DNA of 64,000 nt from Kitasatospora kifunensis (GCF_014203855.1 NZ_JACHJV010000001.1:3348001-3412000); one strand, 5' to 3'; positions 7,871-17,155 are shown, numbered from the stretch's first letter. Notes: generated by a model not told the origin, from the letters alone. Translations and numbers: made by a program.

Positions 7871-8953
7871 ATGCCAGGGGCGCAGCAGTCGAGGGCCCGG
7901 GTGGCCCGCCGGATCGCCACGGCCGCGGCGTACGGCGGCGGCGGGCTGGGCCTGCTCGGCGTGGGGTTGGCCGGGGTGCTGATCACCGAGAGCCGGCTCG
8001 CGGTGCGCGCGGTCGGCCTGTTGGAGGGCGATCCGCCCAGGGCCGACGGCGTCTACGGGGAGGGCCTGGCGGACCAGACCACCGCCGAGCAGGAGCCGCT
8101 GGTGCTCGCCTTCCTCGGCGACTCGACCGCGGTGGGGCTCGGGGTGCGGCGCAGCCGGGAGACCCCGGGAGCGCTGCTGGCCACCGGGCTGGCCGCGGTC
8201 GCCGAGCGGCGGGTCGAGCTGGTCAACGTCGCGGCCTCCGGGGCCCGTTCGGACGACCTGGCACGCCAGGTGCGGCTCGCGCTGACCGCCCGCCCCGAGG
8301 TCGCGGTGATCATCATCGGCGCGAACGACGTGACCAGGCACACCCCGGCCGCCCAGGCCGTGCGGCAACTCGGCGACGCGGTGCGGGACCTGCGGATGCT
8401 CGGCTGCGAGGTGGTGGTCGGCACCTGCCCGGATCTGGGCACCATCAAGCCGGTGCGGCCGCCGCTGCGCTGGCTGGCCCGGCGGGTGAGCCGGCAGCTG
8501 GCGGCGGCGCAGACCATCGCGGTGGTGGAGGCCGGCGGGCGCACCGTCTCACTGGGCTCGCTGCTGGGGCCCGAGTTCGCGGCCCGGCCCGAGATGTTCG
8601 CCTCCGACCGCTTCCACCCCTCCGCCCAGGGCTACGCGACGGCCGCCATGGCGGTGCTGCCCTCACTGTGCGCCGCACTCGACCTGTGGCCCGAGGCGGC
8701 TGCGGAGGAGCCGGCGACCCGCCGGGAGGCCGTGCTGCCGGTGGCGGTGGCCGCGGCGACGGCCGCCGGACGCTCGGGCACCGAGGTGGCCGGCACCTCG
8801 GCCGGGGCCGGCGGCAGCCGCTGGGCGCTGGTCAAGCAGCGACTGCGGCTGGCCCTGCCGCAGACACCGGCGACCGCCTTGCCGAGTGCGGACAGCGTCG
8901 ACGGGGAGTCGGCCAGTTCACACCAGGGCACAGATGACGTACGCGCTACTTGA
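7871..8953 (+). CDS. SGNH/GDSL-family hydrolase, membrane-anchored
   Basis: This 360-residue protein starts MPGAQQSRARVARRI. A glycine-rich hydrophobic segment (about residues 21-40) should anchor or export it. The four SGNH blocks are present: FLGDSTAVGLG (Ser85), NVAASGARSDDL, VIIIGANDVTRH and SDRFHPSAQGY. Members hydrolyse ester bonds in lipids or acylated glycans. The C-terminal 90 residues after the catalytic domain are Ala/Gly-rich and look disordered. The substrate cannot be told from sequence. A thiolase follows 47 bp downstream on the same strand, possibly co-transcribed. Confidence 0.9.
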   Translation: MPGAQQSRARVARRIATAAAYGGGGLGLLGVGLAGVLITESRLAVRAVGLLEGDPPRADGVYGEGLADQTTAEQEPLVLAFLGDSTAVGLGVRRSRETPGALLATGLAAVAERRVELVNVAASGARSDDLARQVRLALTARPEVAVIIIGANDVTRHTPAAQAVRQLGDAVRDLRMLGCEVVVGTCPDLGTIKPVRPPLRWLARRVSRQLAAAQTIAVVEAGGRTVSLGSLLGPEFAARPEMFASDRFHPSAQGYATAAMAVLPSLCAALDLWPEAAAEEPATRREAVLPVAVAAATAAGRSGTEVAGTSAGAGGSRWALVKQRLRLALPQTPATALPSADSVDGESASSHQGTDDVRAT

Positions 8954-9000
8954 GAGTAACTTCCTCTCCGTAGCCGCCGGACACGCACCGAGGAGCCGTC

Positions 9001-10221
9001 ATGCCCGAAGCCGTCATCGTCAGCGCCGCCCGTTCGCCGATCGGCCGCGCCTTCAAGGGCTCGCTCAAGGAGGTCCGGCCGGACGACCTGACCGCCCAGA
9101 TCATCGCCGCCGCGCTCGCCAAGGTCCCGGAGCTGGACCCGCGCCAGATCGACGACCTGATGCTCGGCTGCGGCCTGCCCGGCGGCGAGCAGGGCCACAA
9201 CCTGGCCCGGATCATCGCCGTCCAGATGGGCATGGACTACCTGCCCGGCACCACCATCACCCGCTACTGCTCCTCCTCGCTGCAGACCACGCGGATGGCG
9301 CTGCACGCGATCAAGGCGGGCGAGGGCGACATCTTCATCTCGGCCGGCGTGGAGACCGTCTCCCGCTCGATCAACGGCACCTCGGACGGGATGCCGAACA
9401 CCCAGAACCCGATCTTCGCCGAGGCACTGGCCCGCACCGCCAAGCGCGCCGAGGAGGGCGGCGGCGAGTGGCACGACCCGCGCGAGGACGGCCTGCTGCC
9501 GGACGCCTACATCGCGATGGGCCAGACCGCCGAGAACCTGGCCGCGCTCAAGGGCATCACCCGAGCCGACCAGGACGAGTTCGGGGTGCGCTCGCAGAAC
9601 CTGGCCGAGGCCGCGATCAAGGCCGGCTTCTGGCAGCGCGAGATCACCCCGGTCACCACCCCGGACGGCACCGTGGTCTCGGCCGACGACGGCCCGCGCG
9701 CCGGGGTCACGCTGGAGGGCGTCCAGGGCCTCAAGCCGGTCTTCCGCCCCGACGGCACGGTCACGGCGGGCAACTGCTGCCCGCTGAACGACGGCGCGGC
9801 CGCGCTGGTGATCATGTCCGACACCAAGGCGCGCGAGCTGGGCCTCACGCCGCTGGCCCGGGTGGTGTCCACCGGCGTCTCGGCGCTCTCCCCCGAGATC
9901 ATGGGCTACGGCCCGGTCGAGGCCTCCCGGCAGGCGCTCAAGCGAGCCGGGCTGACCATCGACGACATCGACCTGGTGGAGATCAACGAGGCCTTCGCGG
10001 CCCAGGTCATCCCGTCCTACCGGGACTTGGGGATCGACCTGGACAAGCTGAACGTCAACGGCGGCGCGATCGCGGTCGGCCACCCCTTCGGCATGACGGG
10101 CGCCCGGATCACCACCACGCTGATCAACTCCCTGCAGTGGCACGACAAGCAGTTCGGCCTGGAGACGATGTGCGTGGGTGGGGGCCAGGGCATGGCCATG
10201 GTGATCGAGCGGCTGAGCTGA
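9001..10221 (+). CDS. Acetyl-CoA C-acyltransferase (thiolase)
   Basis: The 406-residue thiolase either cleaves 3-ketoacyl-CoA in beta-oxidation or condenses acetyl-CoA. The nucleophilic Cys90 lies in [14 protein letters not shown]. The other active-site blocks are [19 protein letters not shown] (His361) and [10 protein letters not shown] (Cys391). Length is normal for FadA/AtoB enzymes. The absence of an adjacent fadB-type gene leaves the pathway undecided. The last codons of the gene (10204 onward) are repeated exactly about 100 bp downstream. Confidence 0.95.
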   Translation: MPEAVIVSAARSPIGRAFKGSLKEVRPDDLTAQIIAAALAKVPELDPRQIDDLMLGCGLPGGEQGHNLARIIAVQMGMDYLPGTTITRYCSSSLQTTRMALHAIKAGEGDIFISAGVETVSRSINGTSDGMPNTQNPIFAEALARTAKRAEEGGGEWHDPREDGLLPDAYIAMGQTAENLAALKGITRADQDEFGVRSQNLAEAAIKAGFWQREITPVTTPDGTVVSADDGPRAGVTLEGVQGLKPVFRPDGTVTAGNCCPLNDGAAALVIMSDTKARELGLTPLARVVSTGVSALSPEIMGYGPVEASRQALKRAGLTIDDIDLVEINEAFAAQVIPSYRDLGIDLDKLNVNGGAIAVGHPFGMTGARITTTLINSLQWHDKQFGLETMCVGGGQGMAMVIERLS

Positions 10222-10326
10222 GACGCAGCGGAGGGTGGGGGTCGGTGAGGTACGAGCCGGCACCCGCCCGCAGCGAAGGAGCAGTTCAGCCGCGACCAGA
10301 GAACATCGAGCGGCTGAGCTGAGACG
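10204..10326 (+). repeat. Two 22-bp direct repeats around the thiolase 3' end
   Basis: The sequence ATCGAGCGGCTGAGCTGAGA plus CG occurs at 10204-10225, covering the last five codons and stop of the thiolase, and again at 10305-10326. The offset of 101 bp does not preserve frame. The DNA between the copies has no gene that I can support. Confidence 0.85.
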
Positions 10327-10359
10327 GGCCTGAGACCCGTTTGGCATAACGCAGCGTAA

Positions 10360-10401
10360 TTGAGGGCCAGATCACCCCGCGGGGTCCGATCTGGCCCTCA
10401 A
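10360..10401. terminator. Strong bidirectional terminator hairpin
   Basis: A perfect 14-bp stem (10360-10373 with 10388-10401, TTGAGGGCCAGATC) encloses a self-complementary CCCCGCGGGG loop and is followed by CTCGTCTTT. It ends the thiolase transcript. The rest of the 371-bp gap to the next gene shows only this hairpin, the direct repeat and presumed promoter sequence. Confidence 0.85.
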
Positions 10402-10592
10402 CTCGTCTTTCCGGTCATCGATTTCGACTCCCCGCAGTCACGCAACCGCGCAGCGTACACCAGCAGACCTCGGGATTTTTGGACAATGACCAACGTCACG
10501 GACATTTCGGACATCTTCCACTGCAGCACCACCCACCCATACGGCAGTGTGGAGATGTTCCCCCGTTCCACTCCGCGCGAGGAGTACGTTCC

Positions 10593-11573
10593 GTGAGCGC
10601 CGTCTTCGTCATCCTGCTGCTGATCCTGATCGCCGTCTCGTCGGCCGTCCTGCTCCAGGTGCGCGCCCTGCGCCGGCTGACCGCCGCCAGGCTCGCCGCG
10701 CCCGCACCGCTGGACGAGGCCGCGATAGGCCGCGCCGTCACCGCGGCACTGGCCGCCGACCGGGAGCGGGAGATCACCGAGGCCCGCGCGTTCTGGGCCG
10801 AGCAGGAGGCCAGGGCGGCCGAGGACGACCCGCTGCTCGACACCCCCTTCGCAGGCCTGCCAGGCGAGTTGGGGCACGGCCTGAACGGGCTCAGCGGGCT
10901 GGGCCCGGTGGAGACCTGGCCGGTCTTCTTCCCCCGGCCCACCGGCCCCGAGGAGGCGGTGGACAACGCGGGCACCATGGACCCGGCGTTCGGCGAAGCG
11001 CTGCGCTCCGCGCTGGAGGACATGATCAGCGACAACGGATCGCTGGCCGCGCCCGGCGCCCCGAGCGGCCACCCGAGCCACCCCAACAACTCAACCCAGG
11101 GCGGGCCGAACTGCGATGGCAGCGAGGCCCAGGCGGCACGCGAGGCCGATCTGCTGGCCACCGGCCTGGAGGCGGGCCTGCTCGACCCTGAGCCGGCCGC
11201 CGAGGCCGAGCCCGCCCTCGCCCCCGACCCGCGCCGCCACCCTTCGCACCCCGACTTCGTGCCGAGCCAGGCGCCGTCCCGCGAGTGGACCGACACCCGG
11301 CTGACCGCGCTCGCCCATGAGCGGATCGCACTGACCGACGTGCGCCCCGGCCCGCTCGGCACCCTGGACGTCTACGCGTTCGCCGACGGCACCACGCTCT
11401 GCGTCGCCCCCGGTGACCGGGAGGCCGCCTACCGCCTGATCGACGCGGTCCGGGCCGGCCAGGACGTACGACTGCTCGGCGGCTCGCGGTTCTCCGGCTC
11501 GTACTCGCTGACCTTCTCCACCGACGAGGAGACCGTCTACGTGCTGGCCGACCGCGTGGTGGCCAGCATCTGA
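10593..11573 (+). CDS. Hypothetical protein with N-terminal membrane anchor
   Basis: A GTG at 10593 with GGAG 8 nt upstream opens a 326-residue protein. Residues 1-20 (MSAVFVILLLILIAVSSAVL) form a single transmembrane anchor followed by a basic stretch (QVRALRRLTAARL). The centre is acidic, Pro/Ala-rich and probably disordered. A compact C-terminal domain of about 85 residues (TDTRLTALAHERIALTDVRPG to VYVLADRVVASI) looks folded. I do not recognise the family. It is convergent with the next gene. Confidence 0.75.
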   Translation: MSAVFVILLLILIAVSSAVLLQVRALRRLTAARLAAPAPLDEAAIGRAVTAALAADREREITEARAFWAEQEARAAEDDPLLDTPFAGLPGELGHGLNGLSGLGPVETWPVFFPRPTGPEEAVDNAGTMDPAFGEALRSALEDMISDNGSLAAPGAPSGHPSHPNNSTQGGPNCDGSEAQAAREADLLATGLEAGLLDPEPAAEAEPALAPDPRRHPSHPDFVPSQAPSREWTDTRLTALAHERIALTDVRPGPLGTLDVYAFADGTTLCVAPGDREAAYRLIDAVRAGQDVRLLGGSRFSGSYSLTFSTDEETVYVLADRVVASI

Positions 11574-11581
11574 CGGTCCAT

Positions 11582-11598
11582 CCGGCCCACCGGGCCGG
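11582..11598. terminator. Short hairpin between convergent genes
   Basis: A perfect 7-bp stem CCGGCCC/GGGCCGG with a 3-nt loop sits in the 31-bp gap between two convergent stop codons. It is placed to act in both directions. Confidence 0.55.
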
Positions 11599-11604
11599 CC
11601 GGGC

Positions 11605-11970
11605 TCAGCCGCACAGCGCGTCGACGGCGCCCACCGCGGCGGCCGCCCGGGCCAACAGCTCACCGGTGTCGAGACCGCCCTGGTACGGCGAGGGCGTCAC
11701 CAGCGCGGTGACCAGGTCATGGCCGGCCACCGCCAGTTGATCGCCGACCGCGAAGACTCCGGCGTCCAGGATCGCCCGGGCCGGCGCCTGCGGCCCCTCC
11801 TCCACCCGCTGCGCCCAGTCGGCCAGCCGCTGCGCCAGCTCGAGCGCGGCCGCCGCGCGGGAGGTGTGCCCGGGCACCGGGCCGAGCAACCTGCTCTGCG
11901 GCATCGCGCGGAAACGATCCGCCAGACGCTCGACGGACTCCACGAACTCGGCCAACGCCACTTCACCCAT
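11605..11970 (-). CDS. Small helical hypothetical protein
   Basis: The 121-residue protein (MGEVALAEFVESVERLADRF) is Ala/Leu-rich and predicted to be mostly helical. It has no signal peptide, metal site or catalytic motif that I can see. Its GC-rich third positions support coding. The start ATG at 11970 lies 12 bp from the left terminal repeat of the 158-bp element at 11983. That element therefore occupies the promoter or leader of this gene. The function is unknown. Confidence 0.7.
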   Translation of the reverse strand: MGEVALAEFVESVERLADRFRAMPQSRLLGPVPGHTSRAAAALELAQRLADWAQRVEEGPQAPARAILDAGVFAVGDQLAVAGHDLVTALVTPSPYQGGLDTGELLARAAAAVGAVDALCG

Positions 11971-11982
11971 GCCGGGAGCTTA

Positions 11983-12140
11983 GACCGACCGGCGATTGGG
12001 GGGTGGGTGAAGGAGCGGCGTCCGGGCCGAGTCTGGGCGGTGCCGACGAGGGAGCCACTGCGGAGCATTGGCGACTGAGGAGAAGCCGTCCAGGGGAGAG
12101 TCCGGGCGTCGCGACGCCGCCCCCCAATCGCCGGTCGGTC
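11983..12140. mobile_element. MITE-like element with perfect 21-bp terminal inverted repeats
   Basis: The 158-bp unit is bounded by a 21-bp sequence beginning GACCGACCGGCGATTGGGG (11983-12003) and its exact inverse (12120-12140). No transposase is encoded. The interior shows no gene with host-like codon use. A third GACCGACC lies just outside at 12144-12151. No clear target-site duplication is visible. Size and ends fit a miniature inverted-repeat transposable element, but it could instead be a transcribed structured repeat. Confidence 0.6.
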
Positions 12141-12174
12141 AAAGACCGACCCTGCGGCACACCCCGCACGGCCA

Positions 12175-12205
12175 GGGCCCCACCCCGCCACGCGGAATGG
12201 GGCCC
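12175..12205 (-). terminator. Terminator downstream of the Bax inhibitor-1 gene
   Basis: An 8-bp perfect stem (GGGCCCCA, 12175-12182 with 12198-12205) is extended inside by CCGC/GCGG. It lies 24 bp past the stop codon of the Bax inhibitor-1 gene. Confidence 0.7.
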
Positions 12206-12228
12206 AGTACCGTCAGCCGCCCACGGTC

Positions 12229-13050
12229 TCAGTCGTCGCCGCGCAGGATGGCGATCAGCCGCAGCAGCTCCAGGTAGATCCAGACCAGCGACAGGGTCAG
12301 CCCGAACGCCGCCCGCCAGGACTCGCGCCGCGGCGCGCCGCCGCGGATCGCCTGCTCCACCGCCGCGAAGTCCAGCGACAGGAAGAAGGCACCGAGGCCG
12401 ACCCCGACCAGCCCGACCACGATGCCCAGCGGCCCGGAGTTCAGGCCCAGCGAGGCGCCGAACAGCGAGGCCACCAGGTTCACCAGCATCAGCAGCACGA
12501 AGCCGAGGGCGATCGCCAGGCCGACCCGGGTGTAGCGCGCGGTGACCTTGATCCGCCCGGTCCGGTAGGCGATCAGCATGCCCGCGAAGACCGCGGCCGT
12601 GCCCAGCACCGCCTGGATCGCGATGCCCGGCCAGATCGTGTTGAAGACCTTGGTCAGGGCGCCCAGGAAGAAGCCCTCCAGGCCCGCGTAGAGCAGCACC
12701 AGCGCCGGGTTGACGCTACGTCGGAAGCTGATCACCAGGCCCACCACGAAGGCCGCCAGCGCGGCCGCTCCGGCGATCTGGAAACTCGCCGTGGGCAGCG
12801 CGAACCAGGCCACCGCGCCGGCCGCCACCACCATGAGCAGCGTCAGCGCCGTGTTGGCGACCACATCGTCGATGGTCATCCGCCCGGTGGCGCTCGGCCC
12901 CGCGGCCGGGGCGCGGTACAGCTCCTCCAAGTGTTCGGCGCTCAGCGGCTGGTCGTACCGACCCGCACCGCTCTGGGTGCCGAACCCGGCGTATCCGGTG
13001 TCGCGGCTGAACGATCCCTCCCGCGAGAAGACCGGGTTGCTGCTCCTCAT
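12229..13050 (-). CDS. Bax inhibitor-1/YccA family membrane protein
   Basis: The 273-residue protein has an approximately 75-residue cytoplasmic N-terminus followed by seven hydrophobic segments, from TALTLLMVVAAGAVAWF to LTLSLVWIYLELLRLIAIL. This topology, the RRSVNPALVLLYAGLEGFFLG loop and the C-terminal LSLVWIYLELLRL pattern mark the YccA-like branch of the Bax inhibitor-1 (TMBIM) family. Bacterial members include proton-sensitive calcium channels, but a precise role here is unknown. The ATG at 13050 has GGGAGGAAGAGC immediately upstream and is preferred over longer in-frame starts, which would run into the tRNA gene. Confidence 0.9.
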   Translation of the reverse strand: MRSSNPVFSREGSFSRDTGYAGFGTQSGAGRYDQPLSAEHLEELYRAPAAGPSATGRMTIDDVVANTALTLLMVVAAGAVAWFALPTASFQIAGAAALAAFVVGLVISFRRSVNPALVLLYAGLEGFFLGALTKVFNTIWPGIAIQAVLGTAAVFAGMLIAYRTGRIKVTARYTRVGLAIALGFVLLMLVNLVASLFGASLGLNSGPLGIVVGLVGVGLGAFFLSLDFAAVEQAIRGGAPRRESWRAAFGLTLSLVWIYLELLRLIAILRGDD

Positions 13051-13227
13051 GCTCTTCCTCCCAGGGTGGTACGGCACCACCCGCAGGCCAAGGGTAATGC
13101 GTTGGTAAAGGAAACGGCGTACGCCGCGAAAGCGTTCCCGGACATGACGAAGCACCCCCAGGCCGGGAGCGGGCCGTGGGGGTGCTTCACAGGTGGAGCT
13201 GGAGTGGTGCGAGGTGCGGGGAGAACA

Positions 13228-13312
13228 TGGTGCCCGGAGCCGGACTCGAACCGGCACGGCCTCGCGGCCAAGCAGTTTTAAGCTGCCCGTGTCTGCGTTC
13301 CACCATCCGGGC
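13228..13312 (-). tRNA. bldA: tRNA-Leu (anticodon UAA, reads UUA); bldA
   Basis: Read on the minus strand, the gene folds as a class II tRNA: acceptor GCCCGGA, anticodon loop containing TTAAAA with anticodon TAA, a long variable arm, the T-loop GGTTCGAGTCC, and an encoded CCA at 13228-13230. In streptomycetes this is the only tRNA for the rare UUA codon and is known as bldA. It controls aerial growth and antibiotic production through TTA-containing genes. Among the genes I can support in the window I found no in-frame TTA, apart from the doubtful small ORF at 6063-6200. Confidence 0.97.
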
Positions 13313-13631
13313 GGGGACCACAGGACCCGTGTGTGGGCTACCCCTGAGCCTAGTCGTCCCGATCCCTCTCGCGCATGTTCCCAGCGCGGGAAGTTGTCAT
13401 GTTTCCTTGCCATCTGACGAACAGTCTGCGATCCGGCCAGCCGAGGCGCTGAATCCGGCCATCAGGGGTCGTGTCATACCGCAGGAGGAGAACGGCGACG
13501 GCGGGTAAGACTCGCGGGCGGCTGACCAACCGTCCATCGGGGCGACGAGTAGGCCCGGGGCGCACTGGAGTATGGAGGTATCCCCCCAGCGAAGTGCCGT
13601 CGCCCGACGGCCGACCCCACAGGAGTGCACC

Positions 13632-14402
13632 GTGAGCATGACCGCAGCCGCCGTCCGCACCGGCCGGGCCGCCGCCCGGGCGACCGGCCTGAACAAGGTC
13701 TACGGCTCCGGCGAGACCCGGGTGGTCGCACTGGAACAGGTGGACATCGAGTTCCGGCAGGGCGAGTTCACCGCGATCATGGGCCCTTCCGGCTCCGGCA
13801 AGTCGACCCTGATGCACTGCATGGCCGGGCTGGACGCGGTCTCCTCCGGGTCCGCCACGATCGGGGACATCGAGCTGGTGGGGCTGAAGGACAAGCAGCT
13901 GACGCAGCTTCGCCGGGACAAGATCGGCTTCGTCTTCCAGGCGTTCAACCTGCTGCCGACGCTGACCGCGCTGGAGAACATCACGCTCCCGATGGACATC
14001 GCCGGTCGCAAGGTGGACAAGGCCTGGCTGGATGCGGTGGTGGAGACGGTGGGCCTGTCCGGGCGCCTCTCCCACCGGCCGAGCCAGCTCTCCGGCGGGC
14101 AGCAGCAGCGCGTGGCCTGCGCCCGCGCGCTGGCCAGCAAGCCGGAGATCGTCTTCGCCGACGAGCCCACCGGCAACCTGGACTCCCGCTCCGGCGCCGA
14201 GATCCTCGCCTTCCTGCGCAACTCGGTGCGCGAACTGGGCCAGACCGTCGTCATGGTGACCCACGACCCGGTGGCGGCCGGCTACGCGGACCGCGTGGTC
14301 TTCCTCGCCGACGGCCGGATCGTGGACGAGCTGACCGCGCCCACCGCGGACAGCGTGCTGGACCGGATGCGCCGCTTCGACGCCAAGGGCCGCACCAACT
14401 GA
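13632..14402 (+). CDS. ABC transporter ATP-binding protein (MacB/LolD-like)
   Basis: The 256-residue ATPase shows Walker A GPSGSGKST, the Q-loop VFQAFNLLPTLTALEN, the signature LSGGQQQRVACARAL, Walker B IVFADEPTGNLD and the H-loop VMVTHDP. The LLPTLTALEN and ADEPTGNLD forms are diagnostic of the MacB/LolD class, which powers mechanotransmission or lipid and peptide export. The GTG at 13632 with AGGAG upstream is chosen over longer in-frame starts. The cognate FtsX-like permease begins 117 bp downstream. The spacer between them contains repeated CAGCCCGCGC units. Confidence 0.95.
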   Translation: MSMTAAAVRTGRAAARATGLNKVYGSGETRVVALEQVDIEFRQGEFTAIMGPSGSGKSTLMHCMAGLDAVSSGSATIGDIELVGLKDKQLTQLRRDKIGFVFQAFNLLPTLTALENITLPMDIAGRKVDKAWLDAVVETVGLSGRLSHRPSQLSGGQQQRVACARALASKPEIVFADEPTGNLDSRSGAEILAFLRNSVRELGQTVVMVTHDPVAAGYADRVVFLADGRIVDELTAPTADSVLDRMRRFDAKGRTN

Positions 14403-14519
14403 CCTTCCCGGTCACCTCGCCCCGCGCCTCCACCAGCCCGCGCCCCTGCCGCCCGCGCAGCTCCAGCCCGCGCCCCTTCAGCCCGCGCAGCTCGCGCACC
14501 CGACCCCCTGGACTTCCCC

Positions 14520-17087
14520 ATGTATCGCACCGCACTGCGCAACGTGCTGGCCCACAAGGGCCGGCTGCTGATGACAGCGCTGGCCGTACTGCTCGGCACC
14601 GCCTTCGTGGCCGGCACCATGGTCTTCTCCGACACCTTCGGCTCGGCCCTGACCAACAGCTACTCCAAGAGCTACACGGACCTCGCCGTCCAGGTCACCG
14701 ACAACGACTCGCAGTCCAGCACCAGCAGCTCCGAGGGCTCCGGCCAGAGCGCGAACACCGAGCCGCACCTGACCGCCACCACCGTCAGTCAGCTCGCCGC
14801 GCTGCCCGGCGTGGCCCAAGCCCGTGGCGTGGTCGAGAACTTCGCCGCCGTCGCGGACAAGCAGGGCAAGGCGCTCGGCCAGGGCCAGGACTCCTTCGGC
14901 GCCAACTACGTGCCGAACAGCACCGGTACGGACAGCCGCTACCCGATGGCCCAGGGCCGCGGGCCGCAGAAGTCCGGTGAGATAGCCCTGGACAAGCAGA
15001 GTGCCGACAAGGCCGGCTACCGGATCGGCGACACCGTCCGGGTGGCCACCAACGGCCCGGCCCTGGACACCACGCTGACCGGGATCTTCACCACCGACGA
15101 CCCCAAGGTCAGCTCCGGCGACCCGCTGGTGCTCTTCGACACCGCCACCGCCCAGCGCCTGCTGCTGACGCCCGGCCAGTTCTCCGCCGTCTCGCTCACC
15201 GCCGCGCCCGGCACCAGCCAGAGCGCCCTGCAGGACGAGGTCCTGCCGGTGCTGCCGAAGAGCAACGCGATCGTCGCCCAGACCGCCGACCAGTTGCAGG
15301 CCGATCAGCGCACCATGGTCAGCAGGCAGATGTCCAGCGTGCGTACCATGCTGCTGGCCTTCGCCGGCATCTCGCTCTTCGTCGGCATCTTCATCATCGC
15401 CAACACCTTCACCATGCTGGTCGCCCAGCGCACCCGGGAGCTGGCGCTGCTGCGCGCGATCGGCGCCAGCCGCAAGCAGGTCACCCGCTCGGTGCTGCTG
15501 GAGGCGCTGCTGATCGGTGTGTTCTCCTCGGTGGCGGGCCTGCTCGCGGGCATCGGCATCGGCGCGGGGATGCAGACGCTGATCAGCCACCTGGGCAGCG
15601 GCACCACCCCCACCGGACCGCTGGTGATCGCGCCCACCACGGTGCTCACCGCGCTGCTGGTCGGTGTGCTGGTCACGGTGGTCTCGGCACTGCTGCCGGC
15701 CCGCCGGGCGGCGCGGATCGCACCGGTGGCCGCGATGGCCAGCGGCGACCAGCCGACCACCCAGAAGGGGCTGGTCGTGCGCAACAGCATCGGCGGCGTG
15801 ATCGCCGGCGGCGGCCTGGCGCTGATCCTCTGGGGCGCGGCGTCCGGCTCGGACGGCAAGTGGATCGTGGCCGGCGGCGCGGCGGCCGCGCTGATCGGGA
15901 CCTTCATCCTGACCCCGCTGCTCTCCCGCCCGCTGATCGCGCTGATCGGCCCGGCGCTCGGCAGGCTGTTCGGCGTCTCCGGCAAGCTGGCCCGGCAGAA
16001 CGCGGTGCGCAACCCGCGCCGCACCGCCGCCACCGCCTCGGCCCTCACCATCGGCCTGACCCTGGTCAGCGCGCTGACCGTGCTGGGCGCCTCGATGAAC
16101 GGCTGGCTGGACGGCGAGATCACCAAGTCGCTGAAGGCCGACTACTCGGTGCAGATGTCCAACGGCCTGTCCGTCTCGCCGACCATCGCCGACCAGATCG
16201 CCAAGACCCCGGGCGTGGTGGCCTCCTCCCCGGTGAACAACGCCTACCTCAAGATCGACGGCCAGGGCCAGCCGGTCACCGGCATCGACCCGGCCCAGGC
16301 TCCGCAGCTGCTCTCGCTGACCATGCAGAGCGGCTCCCTCTCCGCCCTGACCCAGGGCCAGCTACTGGTGGACGCGAGCCTCGCCAAGAGCCGGCAGCTG
16401 GCCGTGGGGAGCGCACTGCCCATCGCGTTCCCGGACGGCACCACCGGCACCCTCAAGGTCGGCGGCATCTACACCGACAACATGCTGGTCAAGAAGCTGG
16501 TCATGAGCAACGCGGCCCTGGCCGGCCACGGCGTCCAGCCCAGCTACGACCAGGTGCTGGTCAAGGGGGCGCAGGGTGAGAGCAGCACGCTGGAGCAGGC
16601 GCTGGTGAACGCCGGCGGCAACAACCCGCTGATCCAGGTGCAGAGCCAGCAGGACCTGCGCAACCAGCTGAGCTCCACCATCGCCTTCGCCCTGAACATG
16701 CTCTACGGCCTGCTGGCGATGTCGGTCCTGGTGGCCGTGCTGGGCGTGGTGAACACCATGGCGATGTCGGTCTTCGAGCGCAAGCGGGAGATCGGGATGC
16801 TGCGGGCGATCGGGCTGAACCGCTCCGCGGTCAAGCGGATGGTCCAGCTGGAGTCGGTGGTCATCTCGCTCTTCGGTGCGGTGCTGGGCCTGGCGCTGGG
16901 CTGCTTCCTGGCCTGGGCGGTGAACGGCACGCTGAAGAGCGACATCGCGGGCCTGAGCACCGTGCTGCCCTACGGCAAGCTGCTGGTCTTCCTGGCACTG
17001 GCCGCGGTGGTGGGCCTGGTGGCCGCGATCTGGCCCGCCCGGCGGGCGGCCAAGCTGGACATCCTGGACAGCATCAAGGCGGCCTGA
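14520..17087 (+). CDS. ABC transporter permease, FtsX-like (two-lobed)
   Basis: The 855-residue membrane protein partners the preceding ATPase. It has the duplicated layout typical of Gram-positive MacB-class permeases: an N-terminal membrane helix (LMTALAVLLGTAFVAGTMVF), a large extracellular MacB periplasmic-core-like region, three helices (around FIIANTFTMLVAQRTRELALLR), a second extracellular region, and three final helices (around AMSVFERKREIGMLRAIGL). The paired RTRELALLRAIGA and RKREIGMLRAIGL coupling segments show the duplication. The exported substrate is unknown. A very strong terminator follows 25 bp after the stop. Confidence 0.95.
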   Translation: MYRTALRNVLAHKGRLLMTALAVLLGTAFVAGTMVFSDTFGSALTNSYSKSYTDLAVQVTDNDSQSSTSSSEGSGQSANTEPHLTATTVSQLAALPGVAQARGVVENFAAVADKQGKALGQGQDSFGANYVPNSTGTDSRYPMAQGRGPQKSGEIALDKQSADKAGYRIGDTVRVATNGPALDTTLTGIFTTDDPKVSSGDPLVLFDTATAQRLLLTPGQFSAVSLTAAPGTSQSALQDEVLPVLPKSNAIVAQTADQLQADQRTMVSRQMSSVRTMLLAFAGISLFVGIFIIANTFTMLVAQRTRELALLRAIGASRKQVTRSVLLEALLIGVFSSVAGLLAGIGIGAGMQTLISHLGSGTTPTGPLVIAPTTVLTALLVGVLVTVVSALLPARRAARIAPVAAMASGDQPTTQKGLVVRNSIGGVIAGGGLALILWGAASGSDGKWIVAGGAAAALIGTFILTPLLSRPLIALIGPALGRLFGVSGKLARQNAVRNPRRTAATASALTIGLTLVSALTVLGASMNGWLDGEITKSLKADYSVQMSNGLSVSPTIADQIAKTPGVVASSPVNNAYLKIDGQGQPVTGIDPAQAPQLLSLTMQSGSLSALTQGQLLVDASLAKSRQLAVGSALPIAFPDGTTGTLKVGGIYTDNMLVKKLVMSNAALAGHGVQPSYDQVLVKGAQGESSTLEQALVNAGGNNPLIQVQSQQDLRNQLSSTIAFALNMLYGLLAMSVLVAVLGVVNTMAMSVFERKREIGMLRAIGLNRSAVKRMVQLESVVISLFGAVLGLALGCFLAWAVNGTLKSDIAGLSTVLPYGKLLVFLALAAVVGLVAAIWPARRAAKLDILDSIKAA

Positions 17088-17111
17088 CCGTCCATCGACT
17101 CGATGGCAGCA

Positions 17112-17155
17112 AGAAGGCCTCGGCCGGTGGTCCTCTCCACCGGCCGAGGCCTTCT
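17112..17155. terminator. Perfect 19-bp-stem terminator
   Basis: Arms 17112-17130 and 17137-17155 pair perfectly over 19 bp around a 6-nt loop (TCCTCT). It closes the ABC transporter operon. It may also stop ndh transcription arriving from the right, although 160 bp separate it from the ndh stop. Confidence 0.9.
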
